This document shows, piece by piece, positions 28,702-38,492 of a stretch of 64,000 bases of DNA. The translations under genes and the position numbers were made by a program. The notes beneath the pieces are model-generated. The model ran no database searches. It was given only the letters and a program-made list of their open reading frames with translations, and was not told the DNA's origin. Position 1 is the stretch's first letter. Every line of letters starts with the position of its first letter. The stretch spans positions 1 through 64,000 of the forward strand of contig JASBVG010000015.1 of the NCBI GenBank assembly GCA_030147505.1, written 5' to 3'. The stretch is from Tardiphaga sp. Its GTDB lineage: Bacteria > Pseudomonadota > Alphaproteobacteria > Rhizobiales > Xanthobacteraceae.

Positions 28702-30663
28702 TCACATTCCGACTCCGACCGTCCTGCTGTTGGTGCTCTGCAAATTCCGGAACCGCGCCAACGCCCAGAGCGGAAAGAATTTCGAGTAGCCATGATACCG
28801 CAGATAAAACACGCGCGGGAAGCCGGTGGCGGTGTATCGGGCCTCGTCCCACAGTCCTTTTTCGTTCTGTGTGGCCATTAGGTATCGCATTCCGCGTTCC
28901 ACCGCCGGATTATCGGCCTCGCCTGCTGCCATCAATGCAAGCAAGGCCCATGCCGATTGCGACGCCGTAGACGGAGCGCCTTCGAAGCCCTTGTAATCGA
29001 GACGGTAGCTGATCGCGTCCTCGCCCCAGCCGCCATCCTCGTTCTGGATCGAATACAGCCAGGCGACCGCCTTGCGCATCGCCGGGTCCTGATGATCCAG
29101 CCCGGCCATATTGAGGGCGCACAGCACCGACCAAGTGCCATAGATGTAGTTGAGCCCCCAGCGACCGTACCACGAGCCTTCGGCAAGCTGGGTGCGACGG
29201 AGATATGCGACCGCGTCGGCCAACGGCTTCGAGCTTTCGACCGTATCGCCGAGCTGCGCCAGCATGGAGACGCAACGCGCAGTTACGTCCTCGGTCGGCG
29301 GATCGAGCAGAGCACCATGATCCGAGAACGGGATATTATTGAGGTAGTGATAGTGATTGTCGACGTCGAAAGCCGCGAAGCCACCGTCGCTGCTCTGCAT
29401 GCCAAGGATCCACTCCTTGCCACGATCGATGGCCTGATCGTAGTCCTTCGTGCCGGTCTGCCGGCGCGCACGATCCATCGCCATCATGACGACGGCGGTG
29501 TCGTCGAGATCGGGATAATGCGCATTGTTGTACTGGAATGCCCAACCGCCGGGCCGCAAGTCCGGGCGCTTGTCCGCCCAGTCACCCTTCAGTTCGAGTT
29601 CCTGCCGCGGCACCAGCCAATCGAGCCCCCGCTTGGCCTGCGCGAAGGTGTCTTTGCCACCCGTTTCCAGCATCGCATGCGCCGTCAGCGCGGTGTCCCA
29701 GACCGGCGAGACGCAGGGCTGACAATAAGCTTCTTCATCCTTGACGACGAGCAGCTTGTCGATACCACGGCGCTGGACGGCGCGCGGCGGATGATCCGCG
29801 GGATAGCCGAGAACGTCGTAAACCATGACGGCATTGGCCATCGGCGGGAAGATGGCGCCGATGCCGTCCTCGCCGTTCAGCCGCTCCTCAAAAAAGGCGA
29901 CCGCCTTGTCGATGGCACTCTGGCGAAACTTCTTCGGGAAATACGGTTCGGCAGCGCGCAGCAGCTTGTCGATGCCGGTGAAGAAGACAAACCAGCCGCG
30001 GTTCTGATGCGGCGCGCGCGCCAAGGTGCCGATCGTGCGCGGATCCTGCAGGAACAGCTCATCGATGCCGACGCCCTTCGGATTCTTGGCCTGCGCCTTC
30101 TTGGCCGCCAGCACGATCAAGGTGACGACGGTGGTCCGCGCCCAATAGGACATCTTGTTGAGGTGAAACGGAAACCATGTCGGCAAATGCATGATTTCCA
30201 CCGGCAGCACGGGAACACTGCGCCAATCCAGCACGCCGAACATCGAGAGCAGGAAACGCGTGAAGACATTGGCGTTGATGGCGCCGCCGCGCTCCAGCGC
30301 CGCTTCGCGCGCCCGCTTCATATGCGGCGCATCGATATCGTCCCCGATCATTTTCAGCGCGAAATAGGCCTTCACTGTCGCGCTCATGTCGAACGGACCG
30401 TCATGCACCAGCGGCCAGCCGCCATGAGCACCCTGGATGCGGCGCAGATAGTTCGCGATCTTGGCTTCCAGCTCCGCATCGACCGGTTCGGCGAGGAAGT
30501 GCCGCATCAGCACATATTCGGCCGGAATGGTGGCATCGGCCTCGAGCTCGAACACCCAGTGGCCATCGCTCTGCTGGAAATCCAGCAGACTTTTCTTGGC
30601 CGATGCGATACTGCCCTCCAGCTTCGCCCTGTCGATGGTGAGTTCGGAAGTGGTCGATGCCAT
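28702..30663 (-). CDS. shc: squalene-hopene cyclase
   Basis: Membrane-associated cyclase that folds squalene into hopene and hopanol (also called hpnF). 653 aa, normal for the family. The catalytic acid motif reads DLDDTA near residue 384 (family DxDDTA). QW repeats are visible as QQSDGHWVFEL near residue 30, QSSDGGFAAFD and QNEDGGWGED. ATG 30663 (MASTTSELTIDRAKLE) was chosen; the longer frame to 30963 would intrude on hpnE. It follows hpnE by 61 bases on the same strand. Confidence 0.97.
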   Translation of the reverse strand: MASTTSELTIDRAKLEGSIASAKKSLLDFQQSDGHWVFELEADATIPAEYVLMRHFLAEPVDAELEAKIANYLRRIQGAHGGWPLVHDGPFDMSATVKAYFALKMIGDDIDAPHMKRAREAALERGGAINANVFTRFLLSMFGVLDWRSVPVLPVEIMHLPTWFPFHLNKMSYWARTTVVTLIVLAAKKAQAKNPKGVGIDELFLQDPRTIGTLARAPHQNRGWFVFFTGIDKLLRAAEPYFPKKFRQSAIDKAVAFFEERLNGEDGIGAIFPPMANAVMVYDVLGYPADHPPRAVQRRGIDKLLVVKDEEAYCQPCVSPVWDTALTAHAMLETGGKDTFAQAKRGLDWLVPRQELELKGDWADKRPDLRPGGWAFQYNNAHYPDLDDTAVVMMAMDRARRQTGTKDYDQAIDRGKEWILGMQSSDGGFAAFDVDNHYHYLNNIPFSDHGALLDPPTEDVTARCVSMLAQLGDTVESSKPLADAVAYLRRTQLAEGSWYGRWGLNYIYGTWSVLCALNMAGLDHQDPAMRKAVAWLYSIQNEDGGWGEDAISYRLDYKGFEGAPSTASQSAWALLALMAAGEADNPAVERGMRYLMATQNEKGLWDEARYTATGFPRVFYLRYHGYSKFFPLWALARFRNLQSTNSRTVGVGM

Positions 30664-30724
30664 GATGTTCGAATGATCTCCGTAATACGTCGTAACTCTA
30701 GGACTGCCTGAACCGCGCTTCGGT

Positions 30725-31975
30725 TCAGACCTTCCCCAACACCATGTCGGCGGCACGATCGCCGGAGCGGATCGAGCCTTCGATGGTCGCAGGCAGGCCG
30801 GTATCGGTCCAGTCACCAGCCAGGAAGAGGTTCTTGAAGTCGGTGCGCGTGCCGGCACGCATCGCGTTCTGCGCCGGTGTCGCCGCAAAGGTCGCGCGGC
30901 GCTCGCGCACGATCTGCCATTTCGGCAATGGCGCCTTGATGTTCGAGACCTGACAGATTTCATCCCAGATCTGCTGCGCGAATTCCTCGCGCGGCGTGTT
31001 CACGAAGCGATCGCCATTGCTGATGGTGATCGAGAAGCGATTGTCGAAGGCGAACAACCATTCGACGATGCCACCGACCACGCCAACAAGCGGCGGATGA
31101 CCAGCCGGCGGCAGATAGTTGAAATGCGCATTGACGATCGCGCGCATCTCCGTCGGCGTTTTCACGCCAGGAAGCAGGCTCTTCGCCGCCCATGCCGGCA
31201 CCGCCATGACGACGACATCGTCTGCGCCGAGCATGATCGTATCTTCAGAACCGAACTTCAATTCGCTGATACGGTCGTTCGCCATGGTATAGCCACGCAG
31301 CTCGTGACCGAAATGAACCCCGGCGCCCTTCTTTCGCAGCATCGCGATGGCGGGTTCCACCAGCACGTCGCTGAGACCGGAACGCGCGATGAGCGGACGG
31401 CACGCCTGCCCGCCCGCCAGCAGCGTCTCGCGCACGATAGCGCCGGCGAGGCCGGCCGATCCTTCCGGCGGATCGACATTGAGCGCCGCAAGCAACAGCG
31501 GCTGCACGAGGCGCTCATAGAGCATGCCCTCACATTTGATGGTGTCGCCGACGAGCTTGTCGGTGCCGGCCCAGAGCAGCGGTGTTAGCGCAAAGTAATC
31601 GCCGACCGACGTATCGGGCACCCGGCGCGACGCGTCGAACAGCCAGGTCGGAATACGGCCGTCGCCAAGATCGAGCTGCCAGCGCTTGCCGGAGTTGAGA
31701 TCGGCAAAGGAGAATTGCGCACGCGCCGGACCGACAAGACCGCCTTCGGTGCCGATCGACTTCGCGTAGTCGATGACATGGCTGTTGCCCGACAGGACAA
31801 GGTGATTGCCGTTGTCAATGGTGAGCCCGGTCTGCGCATCGAAATAGGAGCGGCAGCGGCCACCGGCCTGCTGGGTCGCCTCATGCACATGGACCTGATA
31901 GCCGGCATTGCTGAGCCTGATAGCAGCGGCGAGGCCGGACACGCCGGCGCCAATGATATGAGCGGTTTTGGACAT
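30725..31975 (-). CDS. hpnE: hydroxysqualene dehydroxylase HpnE
   Basis: FAD-dependent enzyme that reduces hydroxysqualene to squalene, completing the HpnCDE route from farnesyl diphosphate. 416 aa; the N-terminal FAD fold is IIGAGVSGLAAAIRLSNAGY (residues 7-26) followed by VHEATQQAGGRCRSY. The C-terminal NLFLAGDWTDTGLPATIEG is the usual amine-oxidase-like end. Its ATG overlaps the hpnD stop by one base (TGATG on the minus strand), indicating translational coupling. Confidence 0.95.
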   Translation of the reverse strand: MSKTAHIIGAGVSGLAAAIRLSNAGYQVHVHEATQQAGGRCRSYFDAQTGLTIDNGNHLVLSGNSHVIDYAKSIGTEGGLVGPARAQFSFADLNSGKRWQLDLGDGRIPTWLFDASRRVPDTSVGDYFALTPLLWAGTDKLVGDTIKCEGMLYERLVQPLLLAALNVDPPEGSAGLAGAIVRETLLAGGQACRPLIARSGLSDVLVEPAIAMLRKKGAGVHFGHELRGYTMANDRISELKFGSEDTIMLGADDVVVMAVPAWAAKSLLPGVKTPTEMRAIVNAHFNYLPPAGHPPLVGVVGGIVEWLFAFDNRFSITISNGDRFVNTPREEFAQQIWDEICQVSNIKAPLPKWQIVRERRATFAATPAQNAMRAGTRTDFKNLFLAGDWTDTGLPATIEGSIRSGDRAADMVLGKV

Positions 31976-32817
31976 CAGATGATCGCGTATCGCAGCAGGA
32001 TCGCTATCTTGGAGGCCTTGCCGAGACGAACGGGATCGCGCGGCAGAGCGAAGCCGCGTTTCACCAGCAATTCCAGGATCGCGTGATAGTATCTCGACAT
32101 GATCCGCGGCGCGCGCACGGCGCGGCGCTTGTTGCGAGCCATGATCTCGTCGGACTTTTTGAAGTGCTCCTGCGCCCGGCGTACCAAGGGTGCGCAGACC
32201 TTGGGAAGCGACTTCTCGGCGATCACCACCTGCGGATCGCTGGAGGTAATCCCGGCGTGATAAAGCAGTTCGCGCGGCAGATAGAGGCGCCCGAGCGTGG
32301 CGTCTTCATCGATGTCGCGCAGGATATTTGTGATCTGCAGCGCGCGGCCAAGATGATGAGCGAGCAGCACGCCATCTTCATCGGGCATGCCGAACACCTT
32401 CACCGAGAGCCGGCCCACGGCGCTCGCCACGCGATCACAATAAAGATCGAACGTCGCCTCATCGGGCGCACGGATGTCGGCGGGAATGTCCATCTCCATG
32501 CCGTCGATGACGGCGAGATAGTCTTCCTTGAGCATGCCGAAACGCTTGATCGGCTCGACATAGTCGCGCACACGCGGCGGCGGGTTGCCGGTATAGAGCG
32601 CTTCGATATCCTCGCGCCACTGCTGCATCTGGCTGAGCCGCAGCTCCCGCGGGTCATGCGAGTCGGCGATGTCATCGACCTGACGGCAGAAACTGTAGAT
32701 CTGGAACATGGCGTCGCGCTGTTCGCGCGGCAGGATGCGCATCGCCGAATAAAACGAGCTGCTCGCGGCGACGCCCTGGACTTCGCTGGTCTCGGTCTGG
32801 GTTGTCATCTGATTCAT
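31975..32817 (-). CDS. hpnD: presqualene diphosphate synthase HpnD
   Basis: Condenses two farnesyl diphosphates to presqualene diphosphate. 280 aa, trans-isoprenyl diphosphate synthase fold with the two Asp-rich Mg sites FCRQVDDIADSHD and NILRDIDEDATLGRLYLP. The open frame runs back to 33093 inside hpnC, but ATG 32817 overlaps the hpnC stop as ATGA and gives the expected length. Middle gene of the coupled hpnC-hpnD-hpnE set. Confidence 0.95.
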   Translation of the reverse strand: MNQMTTQTETSEVQGVAASSSFYSAMRILPREQRDAMFQIYSFCRQVDDIADSHDPRELRLSQMQQWREDIEALYTGNPPPRVRDYVEPIKRFGMLKEDYLAVIDGMEMDIPADIRAPDEATFDLYCDRVASAVGRLSVKVFGMPDEDGVLLAHHLGRALQITNILRDIDEDATLGRLYLPRELLYHAGITSSDPQVVIAEKSLPKVCAPLVRRAQEHFKKSDEIMARNKRRAVRAPRIMSRYYHAILELLVKRGFALPRDPVRLGKASKIAILLRYAII

Positions 32818-33692
32818 TTGCCAGCCGCCGGGCGCGAGAGCGGCGCAGAAGTGGTGGCACGGCGCCACAGACAGCCAGCGATGGCCGCCAGCGCGTAACC
32901 GGCCATGCTGCCCTTGGAGAGATGCACCTTTTCGCTCAGCGGATCGCGCACCCGCAGAAGCTTGGAAATCTCCCAGGCAAATTTCTCGATCACGGCAATG
33001 TTGCAGGCAAACCGCGTATCCGCCATGTGCACCGTCAGGCTGTCGCCTTCGCGCAGCAGAGCCTCGTTGCGCGCGACAAGGTCGCGAAGACACGCAAGCA
33101 ATTCCGGCGACGATTTCGGCTTGTCGAGCGACTCGACGCTGACGCCATGGCGCTGCATGACGTCCTGCGGGAGATAGACGCGATCGAGATCGCGATAATC
33201 CTTGGCGCAGTCCTGCAGGTGATTGTTGATCTGCAGTGCCGCGCAGATAGCATCCGACGCAGGCCAGGTCGCCTTGTCCTCGCCATGCACCTCGAGCATG
33301 AAACGGCCGACCGGCATCGCCGAGAACGAGCAGTAATGAATCAGCTCGTCCCAGTCGGCATAACGCAGCTTGGTAACGTCCATCCGAAACGCAGTGAGCA
33401 GATCGAGCGCATGGCGCGGCGGCATGCCCCGCTCGGCGAAAGCGGCGCGCAGCGTGTTCGCCTCGGCCTGCTCATTGTGCTTGCCGAGGAGCCCGGCCTC
33501 CAGTTCGTCCAACATCGCGAGCTTGGTCGAGGCCTCGAGCAGCGCATGGTCGGCGATATCGTCAGCGGTGCGGACGAAGTTATAGAACGCCAGAATCAGC
33601 GCCCGGTGGCGCGGATGAATGATCCTGGACGCGACCGGGAAGTTCTCGTCGCGATCGGTCTTACCGGATCGCAGCTCGCTCGCAGGGGTCAT
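32814..33692 (-). CDS. hpnC: hydroxysqualene synthase HpnC
   Basis: Converts presqualene diphosphate to hydroxysqualene. 292 aa; trans-isoprenyl synthase fold with FVRTADDIADH as the first Asp site and LQDCAKDYRDLDRVYLP as the second. ATG 33692 (MTPASELRSGKTDRDENFPVAS) is the start; a TTG one codon upstream is unlikely. First gene of the biosynthetic run hpnC-hpnD-hpnE-shc-hpnG, with four-base overlap to hpnD. Confidence 0.95.
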   Translation of the reverse strand: MTPASELRSGKTDRDENFPVASRIIHPRHRALILAFYNFVRTADDIADHALLEASTKLAMLDELEAGLLGKHNEQAEANTLRAAFAERGMPPRHALDLLTAFRMDVTKLRYADWDELIHYCSFSAMPVGRFMLEVHGEDKATWPASDAICAALQINNHLQDCAKDYRDLDRVYLPQDVMQRHGVSVESLDKPKSSPELLACLRDLVARNEALLREGDSLTVHMADTRFACNIAVIEKFAWEISKLLRVRDPLSEKVHLSKGSMAGYALAAIAGCLWRRATTSAPLSRPAAGK

Positions 33693-33908
33693 CAATCTGG
33701 GCTTCGTTCAATGAAAACTGGGATGAGTGGGGGCTGCCGCGGTTCCAAAATACCGACCAACAGGCTATCCGCGCCCCTCATATAGGCCAAATCGACCAGC
33801 GAAACCAATGCCAATATGCCACCATCGGCCTCGACGAAAGCCGGGCCGGAACCGCTTTCCGGTGGGCTCGCGACAAGCGCCACGAGCCCGAAATCGCGAA
33901 TTAGGATC

Positions 33909-34151
33909 TTACTGGCCGTGGCTGACGAGCACGTCGTTGCAGGCCTTGCTGATCTTGGGACGATTTTCCTTGAGACAGGACAGAATCACCAAGTCGCCCT
34001 GATCCATCACATTGCGACAAAGTTTCTGGACATCGCGGGTGCAGGCCTTCTGCTCCGCTTCGGTACCGCTGCGGCCTTGGGTCTGCTGGGCCAATGCGCC
34101 GGTCGAGGCAGATGCGGCGATCACGGTCAAGGCCAAGAGAATTTTACGCAT
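33909..34151 (-). CDS. small secreted cysteine-rich repeat protein
   Basis: 80-aa exported protein. The signal peptide is MRKILLALTVIAASASTGALAQ, followed by a 58-residue mature part with four cysteines (37, 45, 59, 71) spaced as ACTRDVQKLC...LSCLKENRPKISKAC. The pattern resembles a single cysteine-rich repeat of the GLG1 type, which would form two disulfides in the periplasm. Function unknown. It lies upstream of hpnC on the same strand with a 216-base gap. Confidence 0.8.
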   Translation of the reverse strand: MRKILLALTVIAASASTGALAQQTQGRSGTEAEQKACTRDVQKLCRNVMDQGDLVILSCLKENRPKISKACNDVLVSHGQ

Positions 34152-34606
34152 TGTCGTCCTTCAATTCAGCAAGCGAGAGTCAGCCCGCGGGGTCCTTACC
34201 ACAAACAGTAACAATCGCACCTGCAGACCGATCCCAAACAGCAGGTCTCTCCTCATATTCATCGTGAGGGATGCATGCGAGACACAGGCTGCAAACGCGT
34301 TAACCCGCAGAATACAGCCAAGGATTGCATCAATCCATACCTGCTCCCACATGACGCATCCAATAGACGACCTGGCAGATCAGCCCCGTACCAGCGATCG
34401 CGGCCAAAATCGGACGATGCAATGCTCAATCGATAACTTTTCAGATACCGTTCCACATCCGGAACCGAGTGGATCACGACTCCATACGTTTTCGTGATCG
34501 CTCCTCATTGCCTAGTTGAACCTGTTCCAATCACTGCGACACTCACGTCCGGAGCGTCGCGGCACCATATTGCCGGCGCGACACCAACTTTTCGGGGATA
34601 CCAAAG
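34152..34606. other. 455-base intergenic region without a recognised gene
   Basis: Separates the divergent cysteine-rich gene and the secreted hypothetical gene. I see no credible coding frame, repeat family or terminator. GC content is lower than in the surrounding genes. It should contain the promoters for both neighbours. Confidence 0.5.
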
Positions 34607-35107
34607 ATGACGATTCATTCTGCCAGGCTGCTCGGACACGCTCTCAAGGCTGCCGGCGCTGGCGCCTTTCTGATGCTGTCGGTTTCGGTTAGCCACGCCC
34701 AGTCTGCGCCCTTTGCCGGCTTTGACGGCAACTGGAGCGGCAACGGCACGGTCACGCTTTCGGACGGCTCGTCGGAGAAAATTCGTTGCCGCGCAACCTA
34801 CAAGGTTGGCGGCGGTGGCAACGCACTCGAACAGACCCTGCGCTGCGCCAGCGACAGCTACAAGTTCGACCTTTCGAGCAACGTCAAAAGCGACGGCAGC
34901 AGCGTGTCCGGCAGCTGGAACGAAGCCAGTCGCAATGTCTACGGCAATCTGAACGGCAAAGCCGGTGGCGGTCAGATCGAGGTCTTCGTCGAGGCCGCAG
35001 GTTTCGCGGCGAACATCACGCTGACGACCAAGGGCAACAAGCAGCACGTCTCGATCAGCTCGAAGGGCGAGATTCGCGGCGTCAATATCAGCATGACCAA
35101 GGGGTGA
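34607..35107 (+). CDS. secreted protein of unknown function
   Basis: 166-aa exported protein. The signal peptide covers about residues 1-32 (GAGAFLMLSVSVSHAQS). The mature part is rich in Gly, Ser, Asn and beta-forming residues (FDGNWSGNGTVTLSDGSSEKIRCRATYKV, two Cys in IRCR and LRCAS), so a small periplasmic beta-barrel is plausible, perhaps lipid-binding. I recognise it only as a conserved rhizobial hypothetical. A strong terminator follows. Confidence 0.8.
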   Translation: MTIHSARLLGHALKAAGAGAFLMLSVSVSHAQSAPFAGFDGNWSGNGTVTLSDGSSEKIRCRATYKVGGGGNALEQTLRCASDSYKFDLSSNVKSDGSSVSGSWNEASRNVYGNLNGKAGGGQIEVFVEAAGFAANITLTTKGNKQHVSISSKGEIRGVNISMTKG

Positions 35108-35127
35108 AAGCGGCCTCCTTCGAAAAC

Positions 35128-35158
35128 GAAAAAGCCCCGGACATCGTCCGGGGCTTTG
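35128..35158. terminator. bidirectional terminator
   Basis: Perfect 12-bp stem AAAGCCCCGGAC / GTCCGGGGCTTT around a 3-base loop (ATC). The A and T runs serve both the secreted protein gene and the convergent RND gene. Confidence 0.93.
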
Positions 35159-35182
35159 TCGTATCGAGCGTTGTAGTGACGT

Positions 35183-37552
35183 CTATTCGGCCAGTTTCGC
35201 CAAAGTCGATTTGCCCGTCAGCTTCTGTTGCAGCTGGATCAGCCACATCGCCGTCGGGCGCAGGATGAAGAGGTCGGCAACCAGAGCCGCCACCATAGAG
35301 AAGGCACTGAGCCAGCCGAACAGCCGCAGCGATGGCAGATCCGAGAACACGGTCACCACAAGGCCGCAGGCCAGTACCACCGTGGTGAGAATGAGCGCGG
35401 GGCCAACCAGCACGGTCGCGCGCTCCACCGCCACGGCGGGATCGGTGCCGGGCGTATCTTCCAGCCGCAGGCGGTTGAGAAAGTGAATGGTCGCGGAAAG
35501 GCCGAGACCGAAAGAGACGGTGAGCGCCACGACGCTGGCGAATTGCAGCCCCTCCCCGAGCAGCCACAAGACAAAGCCCGACAGAACCACCGGGAAAATG
35601 CCCGGCAGGATACAGGCCAGCATCACCACCCAGGAGCGGAAAGCCAGACCGATAAAGACGGCTACCAGGCCAAACTCGATGGTCAGGCCGTGATTAAGCT
35701 TCTCGATCATACTGGCGCTATTTCGCGCAGCAATAGCAGACAGACCCGTCACTGCGATCTCGTAGCCGGGATGTGCGTTGCGGACGGTGTTCAGCGCCGT
35801 GTCGAGCTTGTCCACGACCGGCAGAATCTGGCTGGCATCGCTGTCGGGCACGCGGCCTGACACCACCACCGCGGTCTTGTCAGCCGAAATGAAACGGCGC
35901 ACCAGATGTTCGGGAATGACGTCGACATATTCCTTGAGCGTCGCGACATCGGTCGAGCCCGCTTTTTCCGCAAGCCAGCGGCGCAGGGTCTCCAGCGACC
36001 AGACATTGCCGACGCCGGATGTCTTCTCCACCATCGCATGAACATCGGCGATGGTCTTCAATGTCTCGGGCGAGTACAGGTCCTGCCCTTTCGGGAATTC
36101 GATCAGCACGTCGATCGGATTGGCGCCGGTGAGCTTGGCATCGAGACGACCGCTCGCCGCCACCGCCTGCTCCTTGTCCGGCACCTGATCAGCCAGACGG
36201 TAACGCGGCTCGAGACTCGCATAGACGGTGCCGAGACCGACCACGACCAGCAGCGAAATCAGACTGAACAGGCCGGGACGACCGACCATCCGCACTGCGA
36301 TCCAGTAACAGAACGCACGCAGCGCCTGTACGCCCGCATCCGCCGCCTGGAATTTCTGCGCAAAGATCTTCTCGTTGCGGACCAGCAGGACGCCGAACAC
36401 CGGCACCAGCGACAGCACCGCAATCAGCGCGATGATGGTCGCGGTCAAGCCCGCCTCGCCGAAAGCGCGGATCAGATCCGAGTCGGAAAACTGCAGCGCC
36501 AGGAACGAAATGCCGGCCGTACCATGCGTCAGCACACAAGCCGGGCCGACCACACGCACCGCGTTGGTGAAGGCCGAGTACTTGTCCTCGCCAGCGATCA
36601 GGCGGTCGCGCGCGGCGAAGGTCAGCTGCATGGAGTCCGCAAAACTGATCACCATGATCAGTGGCGTCATAACATTGAGGAACATGTTGAGGCTGAAACC
36701 GGCCCAGCCCAGCGCGCCGAGCGCCAGCAGGATCGCCAGCAGCGGCGGGAATGCCGCCACGATCATGAAGGAGATCTTGCGGAAGAAGATAATGGCGATG
36801 ATACAGCCGGCCAGAATGCCGATCACGTTATACATCAGGCCGTCGCGCTCGACCGCATTGCGGATTTCGAGTTGCATCACCGGCACGCCGGACAATTCCT
36901 TGGTCAGGCCGCTATTCGCCAGATCCTCATTCATGGTCTTGCGGATATTGGCAATAACGCCGGACAGTTTGTTGTTGCTCACCACAGCCGGATCGAGCGA
37001 CAACACCACCAGCGCCAGCGTGCCGTCTTCCGACAGCAGCTTGCCGCGGATCAACTCATTCTGCTTCACCGTCTCGATGAACTGATCATAGGCCGCACCT
37101 TCCGGCAGCTCGCTCGGAAACAGCGCCGCCGGCAGTTTGCCAGGCGCCGGCGTCTGCCGCGCCGAGAAGATCGAGATCAGGCCGCGCACGCCATCGACCA
37201 GTTGCAGATCGGTGACGAGGTCGCGCATCTTTTCGAGATTGTCGCGGGACAGCAGCGTCTTGCCTTCGAGCACCACCAACACGTCGAATTCGGTCGACGG
37301 GAAGCGCTTCGTCACTTCCTCATACTGCTTGTATTCCTTGCTGTCGGAACGAAACAGCTGGCTCAGCGAATCGTCGATCTTGATGCGCTGGATGCCAAAC
37401 ACGGCGCCGATTACCAGCGCCAGCAGGATGATGCACGACAACACTGGCGCGCGAACCGCGATCAGACCCATACGCTCGAGGCCGAAGGCAATGCTGGACG
37501 GCCCACGCCCCAATTTCTTGATGTCGGCGTCGTGGGAGCTCATCTGGTCCAT
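35183..37552 (-). CDS. MMPL/RND-type exporter, HpnN-like
   Basis: 789-aa inner-membrane transporter with duplicated RND plan: a helix at about 36-53 (LSCIILLALVIGAVFGIQ), periplasmic loop, helix block near 235-400 (for example YNVIGILAGCIIAIIFF and MNVMTPLIMVISFADSMQLTFAARDRL), second loop, second helix block near 620-770. The loop sequence LFRSDSKEYKQYEEVTKRFPSTEFDVLVVLEG is typical of the MMPL class that moves lipids. It resembles HpnN in plan but is shorter and clearly distinct. Because it lies between hpnC and the hpnP/eut genes, export of a hopanoid or related lipid is plausible but unproven. Confidence 0.85.
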   Translation of the reverse strand: MDQMSSHDADIKKLGRGPSSIAFGLERMGLIAVRAPVLSCIILLALVIGAVFGIQRIKIDDSLSQLFRSDSKEYKQYEEVTKRFPSTEFDVLVVLEGKTLLSRDNLEKMRDLVTDLQLVDGVRGLISIFSARQTPAPGKLPAALFPSELPEGAAYDQFIETVKQNELIRGKLLSEDGTLALVVLSLDPAVVSNNKLSGVIANIRKTMNEDLANSGLTKELSGVPVMQLEIRNAVERDGLMYNVIGILAGCIIAIIFFRKISFMIVAAFPPLLAILLALGALGWAGFSLNMFLNVMTPLIMVISFADSMQLTFAARDRLIAGEDKYSAFTNAVRVVGPACVLTHGTAGISFLALQFSDSDLIRAFGEAGLTATIIALIAVLSLVPVFGVLLVRNEKIFAQKFQAADAGVQALRAFCYWIAVRMVGRPGLFSLISLLVVVGLGTVYASLEPRYRLADQVPDKEQAVAASGRLDAKLTGANPIDVLIEFPKGQDLYSPETLKTIADVHAMVEKTSGVGNVWSLETLRRWLAEKAGSTDVATLKEYVDVIPEHLVRRFISADKTAVVVSGRVPDSDASQILPVVDKLDTALNTVRNAHPGYEIAVTGLSAIAARNSASMIEKLNHGLTIEFGLVAVFIGLAFRSWVVMLACILPGIFPVVLSGFVLWLLGEGLQFASVVALTVSFGLGLSATIHFLNRLRLEDTPGTDPAVAVERATVLVGPALILTTVVLACGLVVTVFSDLPSLRLFGWLSAFSMVAALVADLFILRPTAMWLIQLQQKLTGKSTLAKLAE

Positions 37553-37693
37553 GCCGTATCCTGTCCGCTAACCATTGAAATCGCGTGTAAATTTTCGGGG
37601 CGGGTGTAGCAGTTCTGTATGACTATTCGCAAGGCGACGCTGGCGCAGGACTGACGTTCGGGAACACACATTCTGGTGTGGAAGCCTGCTGCG

Positions 37694-38476
37694 TCAATCC
37701 AGCTGCTTGACCGCGGAGGCCAACTGCAGACCGCTCTCGTCCTTCAAGGTTACACCGGTGATACCGCGCCGCAGGCCTTCACGCGCCAGCCACGCGATCT
37801 TGATGGCCGCCTCATCCAAGCTCAGTCCGGCTGACTGGATATTGGATACGCAATTACGTTCCGCATCGCTGCGCCCGGGCTTCGGCGCGACGGTGATATA
37901 AGCGCCAAGACTCTGCGGCGCCGACAAGCCGGGCCGTTCGCCGATCAGCACGATGCTCATTCGCGCCTTCAGCAGCGCCCCGATCTCGTCGCTGAGCGCC
38001 ACGCGCGCAGCACTGGCGATGACCAGCGGGCCGAGCGACAGACCATCGAGCTTCGGCAACAATACCGCCACCAAACCGAGTACATGCGCGTTCACAGCGG
38101 CTGGCGAGAGACCGTCGGCGATGACGAGCGCAATGTCGCAGCCCTCGCCACCGTGCTCTTCGAGCAAGACGCGCGATTCGGACGCAAGCTTCCGGCCGAG
38201 ATCGGGACGCTTCAGGTAATCGGCGCGATCTTTGACGAGACTCGACGCGGTCAGTGCCGACAGCTCCTGCTCGGCCAGGGCCGCAGCAATGGCAGCGGCT
38301 TCGAATGGCGCGTGCACGGCATCGCGGGCGCGGGCATGATCGAGCGTAAAGTCGAGCAGTGCCTGCGTCGTCTGGCTCGCGCCGGCGCGGCCGAGGCCGA
38401 CGCGGGCCGGCGTCAGCTTGCGCAGATCCGCGATCCCGCGAACCGATGATGACGTCATGTCGCTGCCGTCGGCCAT
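37694..38476 (-). CDS. eutC: ethanolamine ammonia-lyase small subunit
   Basis: Small subunit of the adenosylcobalamin-dependent lyase that splits ethanolamine into acetaldehyde and ammonia. 260 aa; family segments are [67 protein letters not shown] and [12 protein letters not shown]. It follows hpnP by 16 bases on the same strand and is separated from its partner gene eutB by the whole of hpnP. It may be transcribed both from eutB and from the EcfG-type promoter before hpnP. Confidence 0.95.
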   Translation of the reverse strand: MADGSDMTSSSVRGIADLRKLTPARVGLGRAGASQTTQALLDFTLDHARARDAVHAPFEAAAIAAALAEQELSALTASSLVKDRADYLKRPDLGRKLASESRVLLEEHGGEGCDIALVIADGLSPAAVNAHVLGLVAVLLPKLDGLSLGPLVIASAARVALSDEIGALLKARMSIVLIGERPGLSAPQSLGAYITVAPKPGRSDAERNCVSNIQSAGLSLDEAAIKIAWLAREGLRRGITGVTLKDESGLQLASAVKQLD

Positions 38477-38492
38477 GACATCATCCGCCGTT

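Noticed and set aside
28957-30711. 584-codon open frame antisense to shc
   Set aside because: Shadow of a strongly supported gene on the other strand; no family resemblance.
33692-33883. 63-codon GTG-start frame ending at the hpnC start codon (TGATG overlap)
   Set aside because: The coupling-like overlap is suggestive, but there is no ribosome site, no recognisable protein character and it starts with GTG. Not enough to call a gene.
34463-34492. GGAAC followed by CGTT near 34463, as a fourth EcfG site
   Set aside because: The spacer is 21 bases, outside the 16-17 range, so not a valid match.
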